DNA from: Pisaster brevispinus
Taxonomy: Eukaryota > Echinodermata > Asteroidea > Forcipulatida > Asteriidae
Assembly (NCBI GenBank): GCA_023634235.1
Contig: JAMKCF010000001.1
Location: forward strand, 14,518,258-14,582,257
Direction of reading: 5' to 3'
Length of the DNA stretch: 64,000 nt
Part shown: one piece after another, positions 34,396 through 45,889 of the stretch
Layout: every line of letters starts with the position of its first letter
Numbering within the stretch: position 1 is the first letter of the stretch
Position numbers and translations under genes: made by a program
The notes under the pieces: generated by a model
Told to the model about the DNA's origin: nothing
Database searches by the model: none
The model's input: the letters and a program-made list of their open reading frames with translations, nothing else

Positions 34396-35253
34396 CTTTT
34401 TTATGAATCCATTGACAGCATTACAGTCAGACTCAATGTTAATCCATGCCTCATTCATTTGATTTCTATATTCTGTAATTTCATTCCACTTTTCATACAG
34501 TGCCATCCACTTCATATTGATTGCAGTATGTACAGCTACTTCTACTTTAATCTTCATAGGCACTTCCACCTTTGAATTAAATATCAGATCCACTTTTGTG
34601 TTTACAGGCTTTACCTTCTTTACAGACACTACAACCTTCATTTGTACAGGCCCTCCTGTCACCACTGATTTTGTACGGTCTCTCACCTTTTGATTTACAA
34701 GCTCTATTACCAATGTTTTTTCAGAACTATTCCCCATTATAGTGTTACCTGTGTTCTCATTCTCTTTCATTCCTATACTTGTTGTATTGCCTACTTCCTT
34801 CATACATCTGGTCAATACTATTGACTCCTGATTCAACACTGTTCCAGAATACCTATTCAACACTGTTCGACATAGCTTATTCAACACTGTTTCACATAGC
34901 TTATTCAACATTACATCTTTTGGGGCAACATTCAGTAAACTAGTTGTAAGGCAGGCTGTATGCTCCAATGCAGTCTTTTCAACTGCAATGTCAACTGGTT
35001 TAACTGTTTGCGTCTGTCCTGCAAGGTCACACAGCCGCTGTTGTGACCAGGGTACATCCACTTTAATACACAATGGAGTACACCCACCAGCTAGTGGGTC
35101 AGACTTCACTAAGATACCCGAGCATAGGGTAGACAGACTTCCTTGAGGAGGTGCCAACCTCAAGGCATTTGGATTTACACCAGGTGGTGAAGGTTCTCCC
35201 ATAGAAGCACCCATACAAGACACTTTTCTTTCTGCAGACAGGTACATGTTTAT
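34393..35253 (-). CDS. 5'-most coding exon of the Helentron or adjoining gene, unknown function
   Basis: The open frame begins just after a splice-acceptor-like TTTATTATTTCAG (plus strand CTGAAATAATAAA, acceptor at about 35254) with an ATG at 35247 (MYLSAERKVSC). 284 codons; no recognised domain. It has a short repeated segment LNKLCETV/LNKLCRTV/LNRYSGTV (from a ~30-bp DNA repeat near 34833-34915) and a basic Val/Lys-rich C-terminus (KVEVPMKIKVEVAV). It stops at TGA 34393-34395, immediately after the heptamer A AAA AAG, and the -1 frame then stays open into the PHD region. Confidence 0.45.
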   Translation of the reverse strand: MNMYLSAERKVSCMGASMGEPSPPGVNPNALRLAPPQGSLSTLCSGILVKSDPLAGGCTPLCIKVDVPWSQQRLCDLAGQTQTVKPVDIAVEKTALEHTACLTTSLLNVAPKDVMLNKLCETVLNKLCRTVLNRYSGTVLNQESIVLTRCMKEVGNTTSIGMKENENTGNTIMGNSSEKTLVIELVNQKVRDRTKSVVTGGPVQMKVVVSVKKVKPVNTKVDLIFNSKVEVPMKIKVEVAVHTAINMKWMALYEKWNEITEYRNQMNEAWINIESDCNAVNGFIKK

Positions 35254-35862
35254 CTGAAATAATAAACAAAACCAAATTCATAAATATTACATACATCTAT
35301 ACATTTTATTTAACCTAACCCCTCCAAATTAAAGAGACACATTCCCTTCGATTGGGCGAATTGGGTTTTAAAAAGAGTTTATTAAATATTGTCAATGATG
35401 TTCTCATTTAGAACAAAATGATCCGCACAAATTTGCCTTTAAATTGTATGGTTTTCCATTTACTTTACTAATGCCATTGTAATGTTAGCTTAGCTAGCGT
35501 AGTACTAGTAGTAGATCTATACACCATTGGTCCTATGACGTGTGAGTGACTGTCACTCTGAGTAACCAGACAACATTCCATTTCTTTCACTTGGCCTTCA
35601 GTCTCAGCAAAAGGAACCCTCCTGGTCACTCAAACCATTCAACCTCTATGCTCAAAGTACAAACCTGTCTCTGTGCTCAACCACAGTCCCTCAATTGGTA
35701 TGCATACAGATGCACTGTTGAGTACTGAGCGGCCTTATTGCCAGTCCATGTATATTGTATACACAAACTATTTTTACTTTACCAACCACCCCAAGCAGTT
35801 GAAATACATCATTAATTTACAATGACATCTTACCCTACCACAGTTCTACAACTAACTAGTAC
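35254..35862. other. Non-coding, with a MITE-like remnant
   Basis: No gene. The stretch from about 35326 (AATTAAAGAGACACATTCCC, TTCGATTGGGCGAATTGGG, then AATGATCCGCACAAATTTGCC) looks like a worn copy of a dispersed repeat family I recall from several marine invertebrates; the identity is not certain. Confidence 0.3.
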
Positions 35863-35946
35863 TAATAATAATAATAAAGAGTATTTATATAGCGCCTTTA
35901 ACAAGATCAAAGCGCTTCACAGCGAACCTAAAGAACATTAACAGAG

Positions 35947-36693
35947 TTAAACTAAAATAGAAAAGAGGGAGGTTTTGAGACGTTTTTTGAATGTCTGGAT
36001 GGAAGGAGAGTCTCTGATGTGAACAGGAAGTTTGTTCCATTCCCTAGGGCCGGCTATGGAAAAAGACTTGTCGCCTCTACTACAAGATTTGATGTTAACA
36101 TGTAAACGGGAAGTGTCAGATGAAGACCGAAGCCCCTGCCTACCTTGGACATGAAATGACAGTAGGTCAATCAGGTAGGGAGGAGCTACGCCATGTTGGC
36201 ACTTGAAAATAGTGAGAAGTAATTTGAAATTAATGCGATGTTTGACTGGTAACCAGTGTAATTGCTGCTGGAGTTCCGGGGCACTAGAGAACCGGCCAAC
36301 TGAGTAAATCAGCCGAGCAGCTCGATTTTGAACTTTCTGGAGCCTGTTGATCTCCCCTTGATTGACACCGTACGACAAAGAATTACAGTAGTCAATGCGG
36401 GATAGGATGAGAGATCGAAATGCATGATGGCATGTAGGTTGATCAATGTATTTGCGAATGCGATTTAAGTTGCGTAAATGGAAGTTGAGGGATCTACAGA
36501 CGGAGGTGACCTGCTTGGACATGGACATGGTTGAGTCAAATATGACCCCAAGGTTCCTAACTGAGCTAGAAGGCTGAATGACTGTATCTCCTACATGAAG
36601 AGTAAGATTAGAGAGTGAGCCTATAACACGAGGGGAGGCAGCGATGAAGAACTCTGTCTTATTGTCGTTGAGCTTGAGTTTGTTGACACCCAT
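35947..36693 (-). pseudogene. LINE-A reverse transcriptase C-terminal part
   Basis: 248 codons: MGVNKLKLNDNKTEFFIA, VRNLGVIFDSTMSM, ILSRIDYCNSLSYGV, RLQKVQNRAARLIYSV and LHWLPVKHRINFKLLLTIF are the conserved thumb and C-terminal blocks of L2/CR1-type LINEs. The stop at 35947 is close to the 3' microsatellite, so this is the natural ORF end. Confidence 0.85.
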
Positions 36694-36742
36694 CCACTGT
36701 TTAATTCTCGTGATGCAGGTAGAGAGTTTGTGAAGTACCTTG

Positions 36743-37075
36743 TCAGTTACCAGGAATTGAGGGATTGAAGTATGTGTAAAGCTGAATATCGTCTGCAGAA
36801 ATGTGGTAATGTAACTGATGACTCTCTATTATGTCAGAAACAGGTTTGGTGTACAAATTGAAAAGCATTGGTCCAATGACCGAGCCCTGAGGGACGCCAA
36901 AATCGACCGGTTGTTCATCAGAAAAGAAACCGGCGACACAGACACGACTTCGGCGACCCCCAAGGTAGTAGCTGAACCACTGCAGGGCAAGAGCACGGAG
37001 ACCCAAGGTTTTAGAAAGTCTAGCAATAAGAAGGTCATGGTTTATGGTGTCAAAAGCCGATGACAAATCGAGCAT
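36743..37075 (-). pseudogene. LINE-A reverse transcriptase palm
   Basis: 110 codons: LDLSSAFDTINHDLL (motif A), FGVPQGSVIGPMLFNLYT (motif B) and YHISADDIQLYTYF (motif C). The canonical (F/Y)ADD is SADD here, so both Asp are retained. Frame breaks on both sides. Confidence 0.85.
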
Positions 37076-38244
37076 GACACTGCCATCTTTTTGTCAATGG
37101 CAAGCATTATGTCATTCTTGACACGCAAAAGAGCTGTCTCAGTGCTGTGATTGGTCTTATACGCAGACTGGAATGTTTGACACAAGGAGTTTACATTAAG
37201 ATGGTCATTTACGCGATGAAGGACAACCTTCTCTATGACTTTGGAAAGGAAGGGAATGTTAGAGACTGGACGGTAGTTTTTAAGCTCATTCTCATTCAGG
37301 TTATGTTTCTTTAAAATGGGAGTGACAATGGCGTGAGACAAGTCATTAGGGAAGGTACCTGTAGAAAATGAAGAGTTAACAATGTGGGTAATATATGGCA
37401 AAAGCACATTGACATTACTTTTAAATAACCAGGTTGGCATAGGATCAAGAGAACAACATTTGCTAGGGAAACTGGTAATTATCTTGAGAATTTCATGATC
37501 AGTAACCCTATCGAATTCTGAGAGAAGGTTGTCATAGGCGACGTAAGGCGGGTCACAATCAGGGACCACTGAGGTAATGGGATTAGTCTCAAGGTTGCCA
37601 TCAAGGTCACTTCTAATCTGAACAATCTTGTTTGTGAAAAACTTGGAAAATTGGTTACTGAGTTCTTGCTTAGAATTGGCATTAGGATAAACAGTTGTTT
37701 TGTTATTAAGGAGTTTGTGTAGTGTCCGATGTATATCCTTGGCATTACAGTTAGACAGCTTTTTCTGAAAGTAAGTCGACTTGGCAGATGTGATGAGGTC
37801 AGAGAGGACTGGTAGATGGGCTTCGTAGACATGGCAATCAACCGGACTTTTGGAGTTCCGCCATCTGCGTTCAAGCCGGCGTTTATTGCGTCTAGCTTCG
37901 TGGATGCTGCTGTTGTACCAGGGCGTTCTCGGTCGCACAGAGCGGTCAAGTGTCTTAAGGGGGCAATGATCACCGATTATTTGACGGACAGTTTTATTAT
38001 ATAACATGACCTGATCATCAACATTGCCAAGATCGAGCAATGGTTTGAGTTTTTCCTGTAGGTCACATGCCAGGGCATCGTTATTGATAGACCGAAAGTC
38101 ACGCAAGTTTGTATGCACTCTAGGGAAGTCAGGCTTCATACGGTTGAGTTTGAAATGTATGGCGTGGTGATCGGACATTAAATTCTCATGTGTTATGCAG
38201 TCATGAACCAAGTTGTCTTCCTGACGTCCAATTACAAGATCCAA
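37042..38244 (-). pseudogene. LINE-A endonuclease end and reverse transcriptase N-terminus
   Basis: 400 codons. It starts with the end of the endonuclease (MSDHHAIHFKLN, the SDH motif), then the linker to RT: WYNSSIHEARRNKRRLERRW, LTPILKK-type block (AIVTPILKKHNLNENELKNY) and the RT fingers up to TALLRVKNDIMLAID. Confidence 0.85.
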
Positions 38245-38861
38245 CGTGTGCCCATATTTGTGAGTGGGGCCAGAAACAAACTGATGAAGATCTGAACTGG
38301 ACAGAGTTGTGAGAAATCTGGACGTTTCAGATTTAGAGGGCTCATCATGAAGTTATCAAATTCAGTCAGGAAATCTGAGGATTTGAACTTGTTGGATTGT
38401 GAAGGCGGTGGTCTATAGACAGCAGCAAACAGTATAGTCTTGTTATGATCTGTCACCAAGCCATGCTCAAATGTAGTGGAAACGATTGGGCTCGGGAGGG
38501 TCTGGAGATTAAGGTGTGTCTTGAAGATAACCCCAATACCTCCGTGAAAATCAGTCCCACTGCGTGGAAGGTTGATAAAAGAATACCCAGCTGGGGTGCA
38601 TTCACCAATGACGACATGGTCATCTGGATAAAGCCAGGTTTCAGTCAGGAAAGTTATATCAATATCTCTCTCCATGATGTAATCACTAAGAATGGCTGTC
38701 TTGTTTCGGATGGAATGGGCATTCCACACACACACATTGAGGTTAGCATCTTTGAAGTCAGAGACACATTTGATAGTGTGGAGGTTGTAAGGATTAGAAC
38801 CAGGTCTATAGCTGTATGTTTTAGGAACTCTCGGGTGGTAGAGAACTGGAATGGGTTGCAC
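38232..38861 (-). pseudogene. LINE-A endonuclease N-terminal part
   Basis: 209 codons: YSYRPGSNPYNLHTI, NVCVWNAHSIRNKTAIL (N), DITFLTETWLYPDDH (E), FHGGIGVIFK and LFAAVYRPPPS. The frame breaks where the GDFN motif should be, so the Asp/Asn pair is not visible in this fragment. The N-terminal extension in other frames reaches ~39010. Confidence 0.82.
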
Positions 38862-39060
38862 GGTAGTGCATCCATGGTTGCGATGTTTGCGAGTACCCCC
38901 TGCACCCTCTGTAGGTGGGGGTTTTTGATTGAATGTTAAGTGATTTTATCGTGTGCCAGGTATCCAGGGAGAGCCGTCCAGTGAAATTATTGAAACTTTT
39001 TAGTTCATCCATGGTATAAAGAAAGTTTGGAGTTGTCCTACCATATTCAGTTGATTGCAT

Positions 39061-41166
39061 GCAGTCAGTAGATGTGCGAGGGTGTGAATCTCTAGGACAT
39101 GGGCCAGGATTCGGATCAATGTCACCAGACTTGAGTAGTTCAGTTGCCAGGTTGATGTTGAGTTGCTGTAGTATGGTATTCTTGCACCAATAAATTTACA
39201 AGCAAATTTTCTGCCAAATGCATGTTGGAAGGGAGTGAGTACCTGTAAGTGTAGTTTGTAGATCGGCTCATCAAACCATACAGTGTATGATCTATGCGTT
39301 AAGTACAACACCAGAAGCCAGCAAGCAGGTCCCATTGTTGGTGAACAAAAGGATGATACCCATAGAAGATAGTCAACAAAAGAGCACCATTGTTCTCTGT
39401 GCGGTCAAGTGGTGAATCCACAAGCTATATGGTTTGAACACCAGGGCAGGCAAGATGTCAGGGCTAGCTAAAAGTGCACAGACAGCCAGCCAGGAAGTCA
39501 CATCAGATATCTTGGAAACTGGCAGAGAATCCTTGGCAAATTGATCCAGTGCGGTCAGCAACCAACAATAAAGCTGTCCTTGAAGAAAAAACGAGTAACT
39601 GCAACCAGCAAAGCACGAAAAAGTAATGAAATTCGAGAGCAATTTTAGAGTGCTGCAGCCTGTTAGGCGCTAGCAAAGTATGTACTACTGTACTACCACC
39701 ATGGAAGTAGACAGAAACCACGGAGCAACGAAAGTGTTCCAGAATATCAACATCAACAATTTATGTTCAATCAACTGCCTTTTTTAGTTGTTCTAATCCT
39801 ACATACTGCATACACACTGATACATGACATAGCATAATTTGTTATAATTCCTAGCCATGGTGATTTCTTTCACCCAACTCTCAACTGTCAAAAGTGTACA
39901 CAAACTTTCCTTGAGAGTTGATCGATCGAGCTAACCTTTCCATTCAGCGAAAAGGTTTCCACTTCAAATCACCAATCATCAATCAATCCTGAATCAATAT
40001 CCATGTCCACCATTTCAATCATTCTCCAATTATTTAGACAGACGTACCTCTTTTTCCCCAATTGCACGTTATTTACCTTGTTGAATACTATAGTCACAAA
40101 ACATTCACGATTATACATTACCACGAACTACAACAGCCCCAACTCAAATAAAATCGGAAAAAACATTTCTAACAGACATAAATACTACTTGCTTACCGTC
40201 GATGTTTCCACTTCCTTTACGCTATCTGTCACACGCGCGCATGCACACTGCACACACAGTCTAATCAGTAGCTAGCTAGTAGTAGTACAGCTAGATTACG
40301 GTCATGGAGTCTGGTTTCCAGTCCAACAATTTTTTCCTTGTACCTCCATTTTCAATGAGGTCAACTAGGCAGGCCAGGACAGCGTTATCACATGTACACT
40401 TACTGCAAGGGGGTATTGCGCAATAATTTACAATCGCGGTTTGGGTACACTCCATTTTAAAAAGAGGTGTGGACTATTAAAAAACAAAAAGAAAACCATG
40501 TTTTCCGTTAAAATGCTCTCTTTAACAGCGCTAAAAACATAACAGTATATATCGTAATGGCATTTTCAACAGTTAAGGTGGTTAGTTTTATACAAAAAAC
40601 GTTAGAATATTACAGATCATTTTCTGTTGGTTTATTGCAGTGGCTAACGTGTATGAATGGGTCCAGGTGAGAATTTCATTCAAAACGTCTCCCCTGAAAT
40701 GGCTACAAATATCGACAAAATGTGAAACAAATTATCATTCATCCTCTGATTTTTTTCAATGAACGTAATGATTAAGAATAGATCTTTCATCCCTGAAAGT
40801 ACATCCTCTACATATTTGACCATTTTGTTGAAGGTTTTTTTGAGAAAATGGTTTCTGCCTATAATGATTTCCATGCAAACGATCGTCTGTTGACGGACGG
40901 GAACATTTCCCGCAGGTAATGTTAATTCTGAGGCAACGTACACATCTTAAATATAATGTAATACATGTCATTAACATTGTAACATTTGTTTTTTATTAAA
41001 TTATTAAATTACTGAAGCAGTTGGCAACACAAAAAACCCACATTTACGATGTTCTCTAGAGTAAAGATTTGTTGCATTTACAACATTTACAGATAACAAC
41101 TCCCTCTGATAAAATGGACCCGTCCAGACGGCCAACGGCAACCATGTATTCAAATCTTCACCATAC
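39061..41166. other. Non-coding
   Basis: Sequence upstream of LINE-A ORF2 (perhaps its 5' part to ~39730) and then unique AT-rich DNA. Only short, unsupported frames (for example 39000-39335, 39373-39642, 40680-40943). No exon or RNA gene recognised. Confidence 0.4.
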
Positions 41167-42998
41167 TGTTACGAAGTACAGAACTAAAAACGAGGAAAGA
41201 CTCCAATGACAAAGAAAGTGACTAAAAAGATAGAAAACGTGACTCCAAATAATACAGGCTAACACTTCGAATAAGAGAACAGAATAAAATGTTAATTCTC
41301 GTCTCTCATCTTAACAAATTACAACAATTAAACTACTACAAATACATATTAATACAATGAAAGTAAAGGCATATCTCAATTAAAGATGAAAAGCAAATGA
41401 TTCCAATACCGGTATCAACATAAGCTGTGGTGCTATAGGGTCGCCCATTGAATGTTCTTAGTTCTGAGGTCGTAAGGGGGAGGCTCGGCGGCTGGGTCGA
41501 CGCCTCTGATCGTGGTGGACGGAACCGCAGTCACCGCTGAAGAGTAGCCTCCGGGAGTCGGCCGTCTTAGGTGAAATCTTCAGGTCACGGTAGTCAGATC
41601 TGGAGCCGTCGGTGGATGGGACCAGTCAGGATTAGGCACCGGTCAACTGCGAGACGACAACCTCGGAAGAACCCCTCGGCCCTGTTTTGGCAAAATTTCC
41701 ACTTTTTGAGAAAATACCATTTCTAGGGAAAGTGAGGGCGCTTTTCCCAATGAGCGAAGTCTCAAGTGCGTACGATGCATCGTTTTGAAGATAGTATGTG
41801 CTATCTTTATAGATTTTTTATGTTTTCAATCCAATTTCTTTGGAAAAACGGTGTATCTCATAGATAGCACCCGCATTTAGATGTGTATGATGAGGCAAAA
41901 CAGCCTAACTTGTTGTTAAGTCTGTTTTGCCTTGAAAGAATGGTGCACTAAAATTTAATATTTTTATGTCAGAGAGACGTATCTATAGACACACTCTTCT
42001 GCCATGTACAAGTGTGTTGCTCTCACCGACTGTTTCTGCGTCAGCAAGATGTATATCTCAGATACACCTTTTTGCCATATTAAAGTTTGTATCCCCCAAT
42101 TAATGTTTATTTTCCAGAGGGACGTATCCCTACATACACCGGGTTTTTTTATAATGTAATTTTTAATGTTAAGTAAATGTATTCAACAATTAATTTATGT
42201 TTTTTGCAATTATTGCATACAACAATTAGAATGTTAAACTTGTAGAAAAAGTTACTCCATTTTGCCAATGTCTCAATGGAAATAATACAGAATGTCTTCA
42301 GATGCATCCTTTTGGCAAAACAGGCACGTATACAATGAAATAGCTAACACGAGATACACCCTTTTGCCAAGCAAATACATTGACAAAGAATTGAGATATC
42401 TCAAGTTACACCCTTTTGTAAAAACAGTACAAACTATATAAAGTGACTAACACGACATACACCCTTTTGCCTAGAAATAATTAAAACCCTCAAGCCACAA
42501 CTTTCTGTCAGAACGAAGTAACTTAAAAAAAATGCTTATTTCAGAAAAACCAGCTACACAAGAAGGACAACATTTATTGTGTTACTAATGTATATATCAA
42601 ACATTTGTTTAAAGAACAATCTACCCATTTATAATTGAATATGTATAAATGGTAGGTAATTGAACTTTCAACGCCGTTTATCTCAAAAGGTGATTATTTG
42701 AGATACACCCTTTTGCCAAAACAGGGCCGCCCTTGACCATGTTGGGCGTGGCTGGAGAGCAACTGCACACTACGATGTTCAGCACCAAGTGGAAAATGAG
42801 CTCTGACGCGATCTAGGGCATGTACTCGTATTTAACCAACTATGTCACATTGTTAACATACTTAACATTCTACAGCTACTACTAACTTTACTCAATAAGT
42901 GAATAGCATAGCCTAACTAAGTTTAACCCCAGTGGAAGGCGACAAAAGGTAAGTCATGAACAATACGTAAACCTATTGTAAAGACCGCGCATGTAACA
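41167..42998. mobile_element. Candidate solo LTR (Gypsy-like), split by a TIR element
   Basis: Begins TGTTACGAAG and ends CATGTAACA, so the termini are TGTTAC...GTAACA, a 6-bp inverted repeat with TG/CA ends. ATAC lies directly outside on both sides (41163-41166 and 42999-43002), a 4-bp target duplication. Removing the nested 1,053-bp element and its 4-bp duplication leaves about 775 bp. No internal gag-pol is present nearby. The reading rests on short motifs. Confidence 0.5.
41677..42729. mobile_element. 1,053-bp non-autonomous DNA transposon with perfect 19-bp TIRs
   Basis: Left end CGGCCCTGTTTTGGCAAAA (41677-41695) is the exact reverse complement of TTTTGCCAAAACAGGGCCG (42711-42729). CCCT flanks both ends (41673-41676, 42730-42733), a possible 4-bp target duplication. 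Inside, the motif GATACACCCTTTTGCC recurs with small changes near 42058, 42357, 42405, 42453 and 42702, and GGCAAAACAG or its complement recurs near 41890, 41924 and 42313. No open frame for a transposase. The superfamily is not identified. Confidence 0.8.
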
Positions 42999-43063
42999 AT
43001 ACTTTACATACTGTACCATTCGCCGTTGGCACAATGAGCGAGTCCAAGTAGCGAGAGTCGAAT

Positions 43064-43106
43064 TTCGCTCGTCTCCAGCGCCCAAGGCGCGCTGGGGACG
43101 AGCGAA
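43064..43106. repeat. GC-rich hairpin, 18-bp arms
   Basis: Arms TTCGCTCGTCTCCAGCGC (43064-43081) and GCGCTGGGGACGAGCGAA (43089-43106) pair with one mismatch around a 7-nt loop. Just left is GAGCGAGTCCAAGTAGCGAG. Probably a short dispersed foldback. A C14 run follows at 43123-43136. Confidence 0.75.
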
Positions 43107-43486
43107 CCCCTTCCGCCCCCTGCCCCCCCCCCCCCCTCGACTTACTGGTGATACACGGCGCTACACACAAACGTACATGTACAGTACTGTACGTATGTAT
43201 GTACATGTACCTATGTACATGTACTTCTCTCGCGCGAAAAAAAATCGCACTATCCTCATGTCATGACCTCCATACAGTGACCTACATACAGTCACCTACA
43301 CATGTACATGTACGATGTGTCCACACACGCATAATGCATTGACGAGAACTCTTTACAGTTTATTGCTCCATGCTTTGAGGGAACCCCCTTTAGTTAGCAT
43401 TCGTTTTAATACTATGACATCCGCCACAGTGTGCAAGTTGTGACAGTGTCGAACAGCCACAGGGTAATGTACTGGATGGAGAAACC

Positions 43487-43885
43487 CATAATAATAATTA
43501 TAATAATAATAATGGCTATTTATATTGCGCTCATATCCGTCACTCAGTGACGCTCAAGGCGCTTCAACATTAAATATTTTCCTGCAAGGTATTTGGGGGC
43601 TACGTTTGAAGTATGAGACCTACTCCTTTACATAGCACAATGTAATGGTTTACAAGGTGCTGTGGCGCAATATGCTGGCAATCAAACCAGGAACACCGGG
43701 GCGGACCCCTTCTCTTTTTGATAAGTGCACTGGGTTCTTTTACGTGCGTTACACAACACACGGGACCAACGGCTTTACGTCCCATCCGAAGGACGAAGCA
43801 ATCATGGTTAAGTGTCTTGCTTAAGGACACAAGTGTCACGACCAGCTTCCCATAATATTGTTCCCCTTCAGAGCGGCCACACATT
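43487..43885 (-). mobile_element. V-domain-type SINE or L2-type LINE 3' end
   Basis: Read on the minus strand: GTGTCCTTAAGCAAGACACT (the V-like core), then a GATGGGACGTAAAGCCG block, CGTAAAAGAACCCAGTGCAC, GGTTTGATTGCCAGC, a GCGCTTGAGCGTCACTGAGT stretch, and a terminal (TTA)n tail (plus strand 43487-43512) right after AGCGCAATATAAATAGCC. The tail resembles that of LINE-A, suggesting mobilisation by an L2-like LINE. Open frames across it are not genes. Confidence 0.7.
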
Positions 43886-44886
43886 TATCATATATCAAAA
43901 TTCATCATCAATTTGAATAACGCATCAAATATTTGGTTTTATCTACATAACAGACCATGATGTGATGACTATACAACACGAGAGTATCAGTGAATTAGAA
44001 AAATGCGCTGGAGATAACATTAAAGATTGTTTTCTAATACCTCTTGCCTCTATTTTCATTATCACCGATAACCTTTATAGCGACACCGATACTGTGCACA
44101 CGCTGTAAACCTGGGCCCAATTTCATACAGCTGCTAAGCACAATAATTTGCTTAGCATGAAATTTCTTCCTTGATAAAAACATGGAGGTAGGACAGGTTA
44201 CCAACCAACTTTCCATGTGTTGCATATTGCTTGTTACTGGTATTTAGCTGTTGTTTGCTTAACCTGAAAATCACGTGGAAATTTGGTTGGCAATTCTGAT
44301 TTTATCAAGAAAGACATTTCATGCTCTGAAGCAAATTGTTGTTTATCATACTTATCAGTATCACCAATTAATTAAAAGGAATTGATTCAGGCAGGGAAAT
44401 GAAAGCATGGATATATGAATATATTATAACAACACATCAGTTAAAAACGACAACCAATTATTTGTCAAACAACAAATTTGTGTGGTAATGCCTTTAATAT
44501 TGTTTTTTTACAATGCAAACAACATAACATTAAACACTTTTGGAAATAATGATCTATTCAGACAAATCCACTACTTAATACACCTACTGCAAAACAAATA
44601 CCCCTGAAAAACTTAGGTTTTTACTTACTTGTCGTTACTATCACTTTCGGCTTGTATCCACTCTTCTTACACTATTCCTCACATTTTCCATCAATTTCCA
44701 CAACTTTTACACCCCTCCCCTAGTAACAGATCGTGTCATTACAAACTTTCCAATTATCAACAAATCTCTGCAATATATCACCTTTTACCAGTACAACAAT
44801 AGGATGCCTCAAAGAACAAAACCTCATTCACTTCAATCCCTATACAACATCGCATTAACAATTAACCTCAGGTCAGAAACATAATA
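43886..44886. other. Non-coding
   Basis: AT-rich; no gene or defined repeat recognised. Confidence 0.4.
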
Positions 44887-45200
44887 CTTTCAATTCAATT
44901 CAATTCAAAAAACATTTATTTCGGTATTGCCCTCACATGATATAATAGATCATTAGTGTTTCATAAATATTAATAGTGGATGACAGTTATAGACAGTAGC
45001 CAAAATTATGAACAAGTCAGAGGGGCAAAACTTAGGATTGGGTGAAGCCTTGGCTTTTGTACCCTAACCTATTGACAGACTAACACTGCACAAGACTCAC
45101 AAAGACAAGGGACTACAAGGACAGACGAACAAATGTAGGTGTACCAACAATATACCAAAAAGCAAGCCATCTTGAATTGACTATCAAAGTCATGAAATAA

Positions 45201-45717
45201 TTATAATGAATATGCACTGAGAAGTAATTGTTTTAGTTTTTTTGAAAATATAGGTAGAGTGACTGCAGATTTAACAGAACCATCCAAATTATTCCAGTAT
45301 GTAACACCACGTTGAACAAGGCTGTTTTTATACATTGAGGTTCGGTTGCGAGAAACAAAAAGATTTTTCTTCGAAGTGCTTCGAGTTTTGTATGAATGAA
45401 TGCTAGTAGTTAGAGTACAGAATGAGCTAAAACAAGGTGGTAATGCATTACTCATGTACTTGATAAAGATCATTACATTTTAACAATTTAAGATTACAAA
45501 ATAATGCAGCAGTATGATCAAGAAAACCAGCATTACAAATTATCCTAACAGCTCGCTTTTTAAAAGTAAGAAGCCTATTACATTGTGAAGATAAACCAGC
45601 CCAAGTAAGAATTGAGTAACTTAAATAGGGAAGAACAAAACAATTATATAGAGTTAATAAGACATGGCTTGGTAAACATTTCTTTAGACGATTAATAATA
45701 CCAATATTCTTTGACAT
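45201..45717 (-). pseudogene. LINE-B ORF2 C-terminal fragments
   Basis: Two frames, 45448-45717 and 45201-45473, with a 26-bp overlap. They include SKNIGIINRLKKCLPSHVLL, LPYLSYSILTWAGLSSQCNR and LLTFKKRAVRIICNAGFLDH, then YKTRSTSKKNLFV and RGVTYWNNLDGSVK, the usual C-terminal blocks of this LINE group. Confidence 0.82.
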
Positions 45718-45889
45718 TTTACTCGCAACATCATTGATATGACTTTTCCAAGACTAACTTTCATCAATTCTTATACCAAGGAATTTAGTACTTGTTACTT
45801 TTTGTAGATCTGTTCCATTTAAGATTAAAGACACAGATTGGATATATTTACGTTGTCTTGGACAAAATATATAATTAGTTTTGAGTCGA

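Larger units (their letters stand above)
25519..35253 (-). mobile_element. Degenerate Helentron-like (Helitron2) element
   Basis: About 9.7 kb of minus-strand coding sequence in many frame-shifted pieces. In element order: an unknown N-terminal part, a PHD-like finger, a second unknown domain, an OTU cysteine protease, lysine-rich 18-residue repeats, a Helitron N-terminal Cys-rich region, the Rep (HUH/YY) nuclease, a PIF1-family helicase and an apurinic-type endonuclease at the very C-terminus. OTU plus RepHel plus C-terminal endonuclease is the hallmark of Helentrons. About a dozen frame breaks and a changed HUH residue indicate an inactive copy. The terminal sequences were not found. Confidence 0.85.
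35863..39060 (-). mobile_element. LINE-A: L2-like non-LTR retrotransposon, inactive
   Basis: Minus-strand element whose 3' end is a (TTA)n microsatellite (plus-strand TAATAATAATAATAAAG at ~35863-35880) after the motif TATTTATATAGCGCC / AAAGCGCTTCAC. ORF2 pieces encode endonuclease and reverse transcriptase with the L2-like signature NYRPVSNIPFLSKVIEKVV and HSTETALLRVKND. At least four frame changes. ORF1 was not recognised, and the 5' end is uncertain: the ORF2 N-terminus can be followed to ~39010 (MDELKSFNNFTGRLS). Confidence 0.85.

Noticed and set aside
38445..38939. 164-codon plus-strand frame
   Set aside because: Antisense shadow of the LINE-A endonuclease.
40680..40977. Two overlapping minus-strand frames
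   Set aside because: No recognised motif and no splice support.
43600..43884. 94-codon minus-strand frame
   Set aside because: Translation of a SINE/LINE tail found in many genomes, not a gene.
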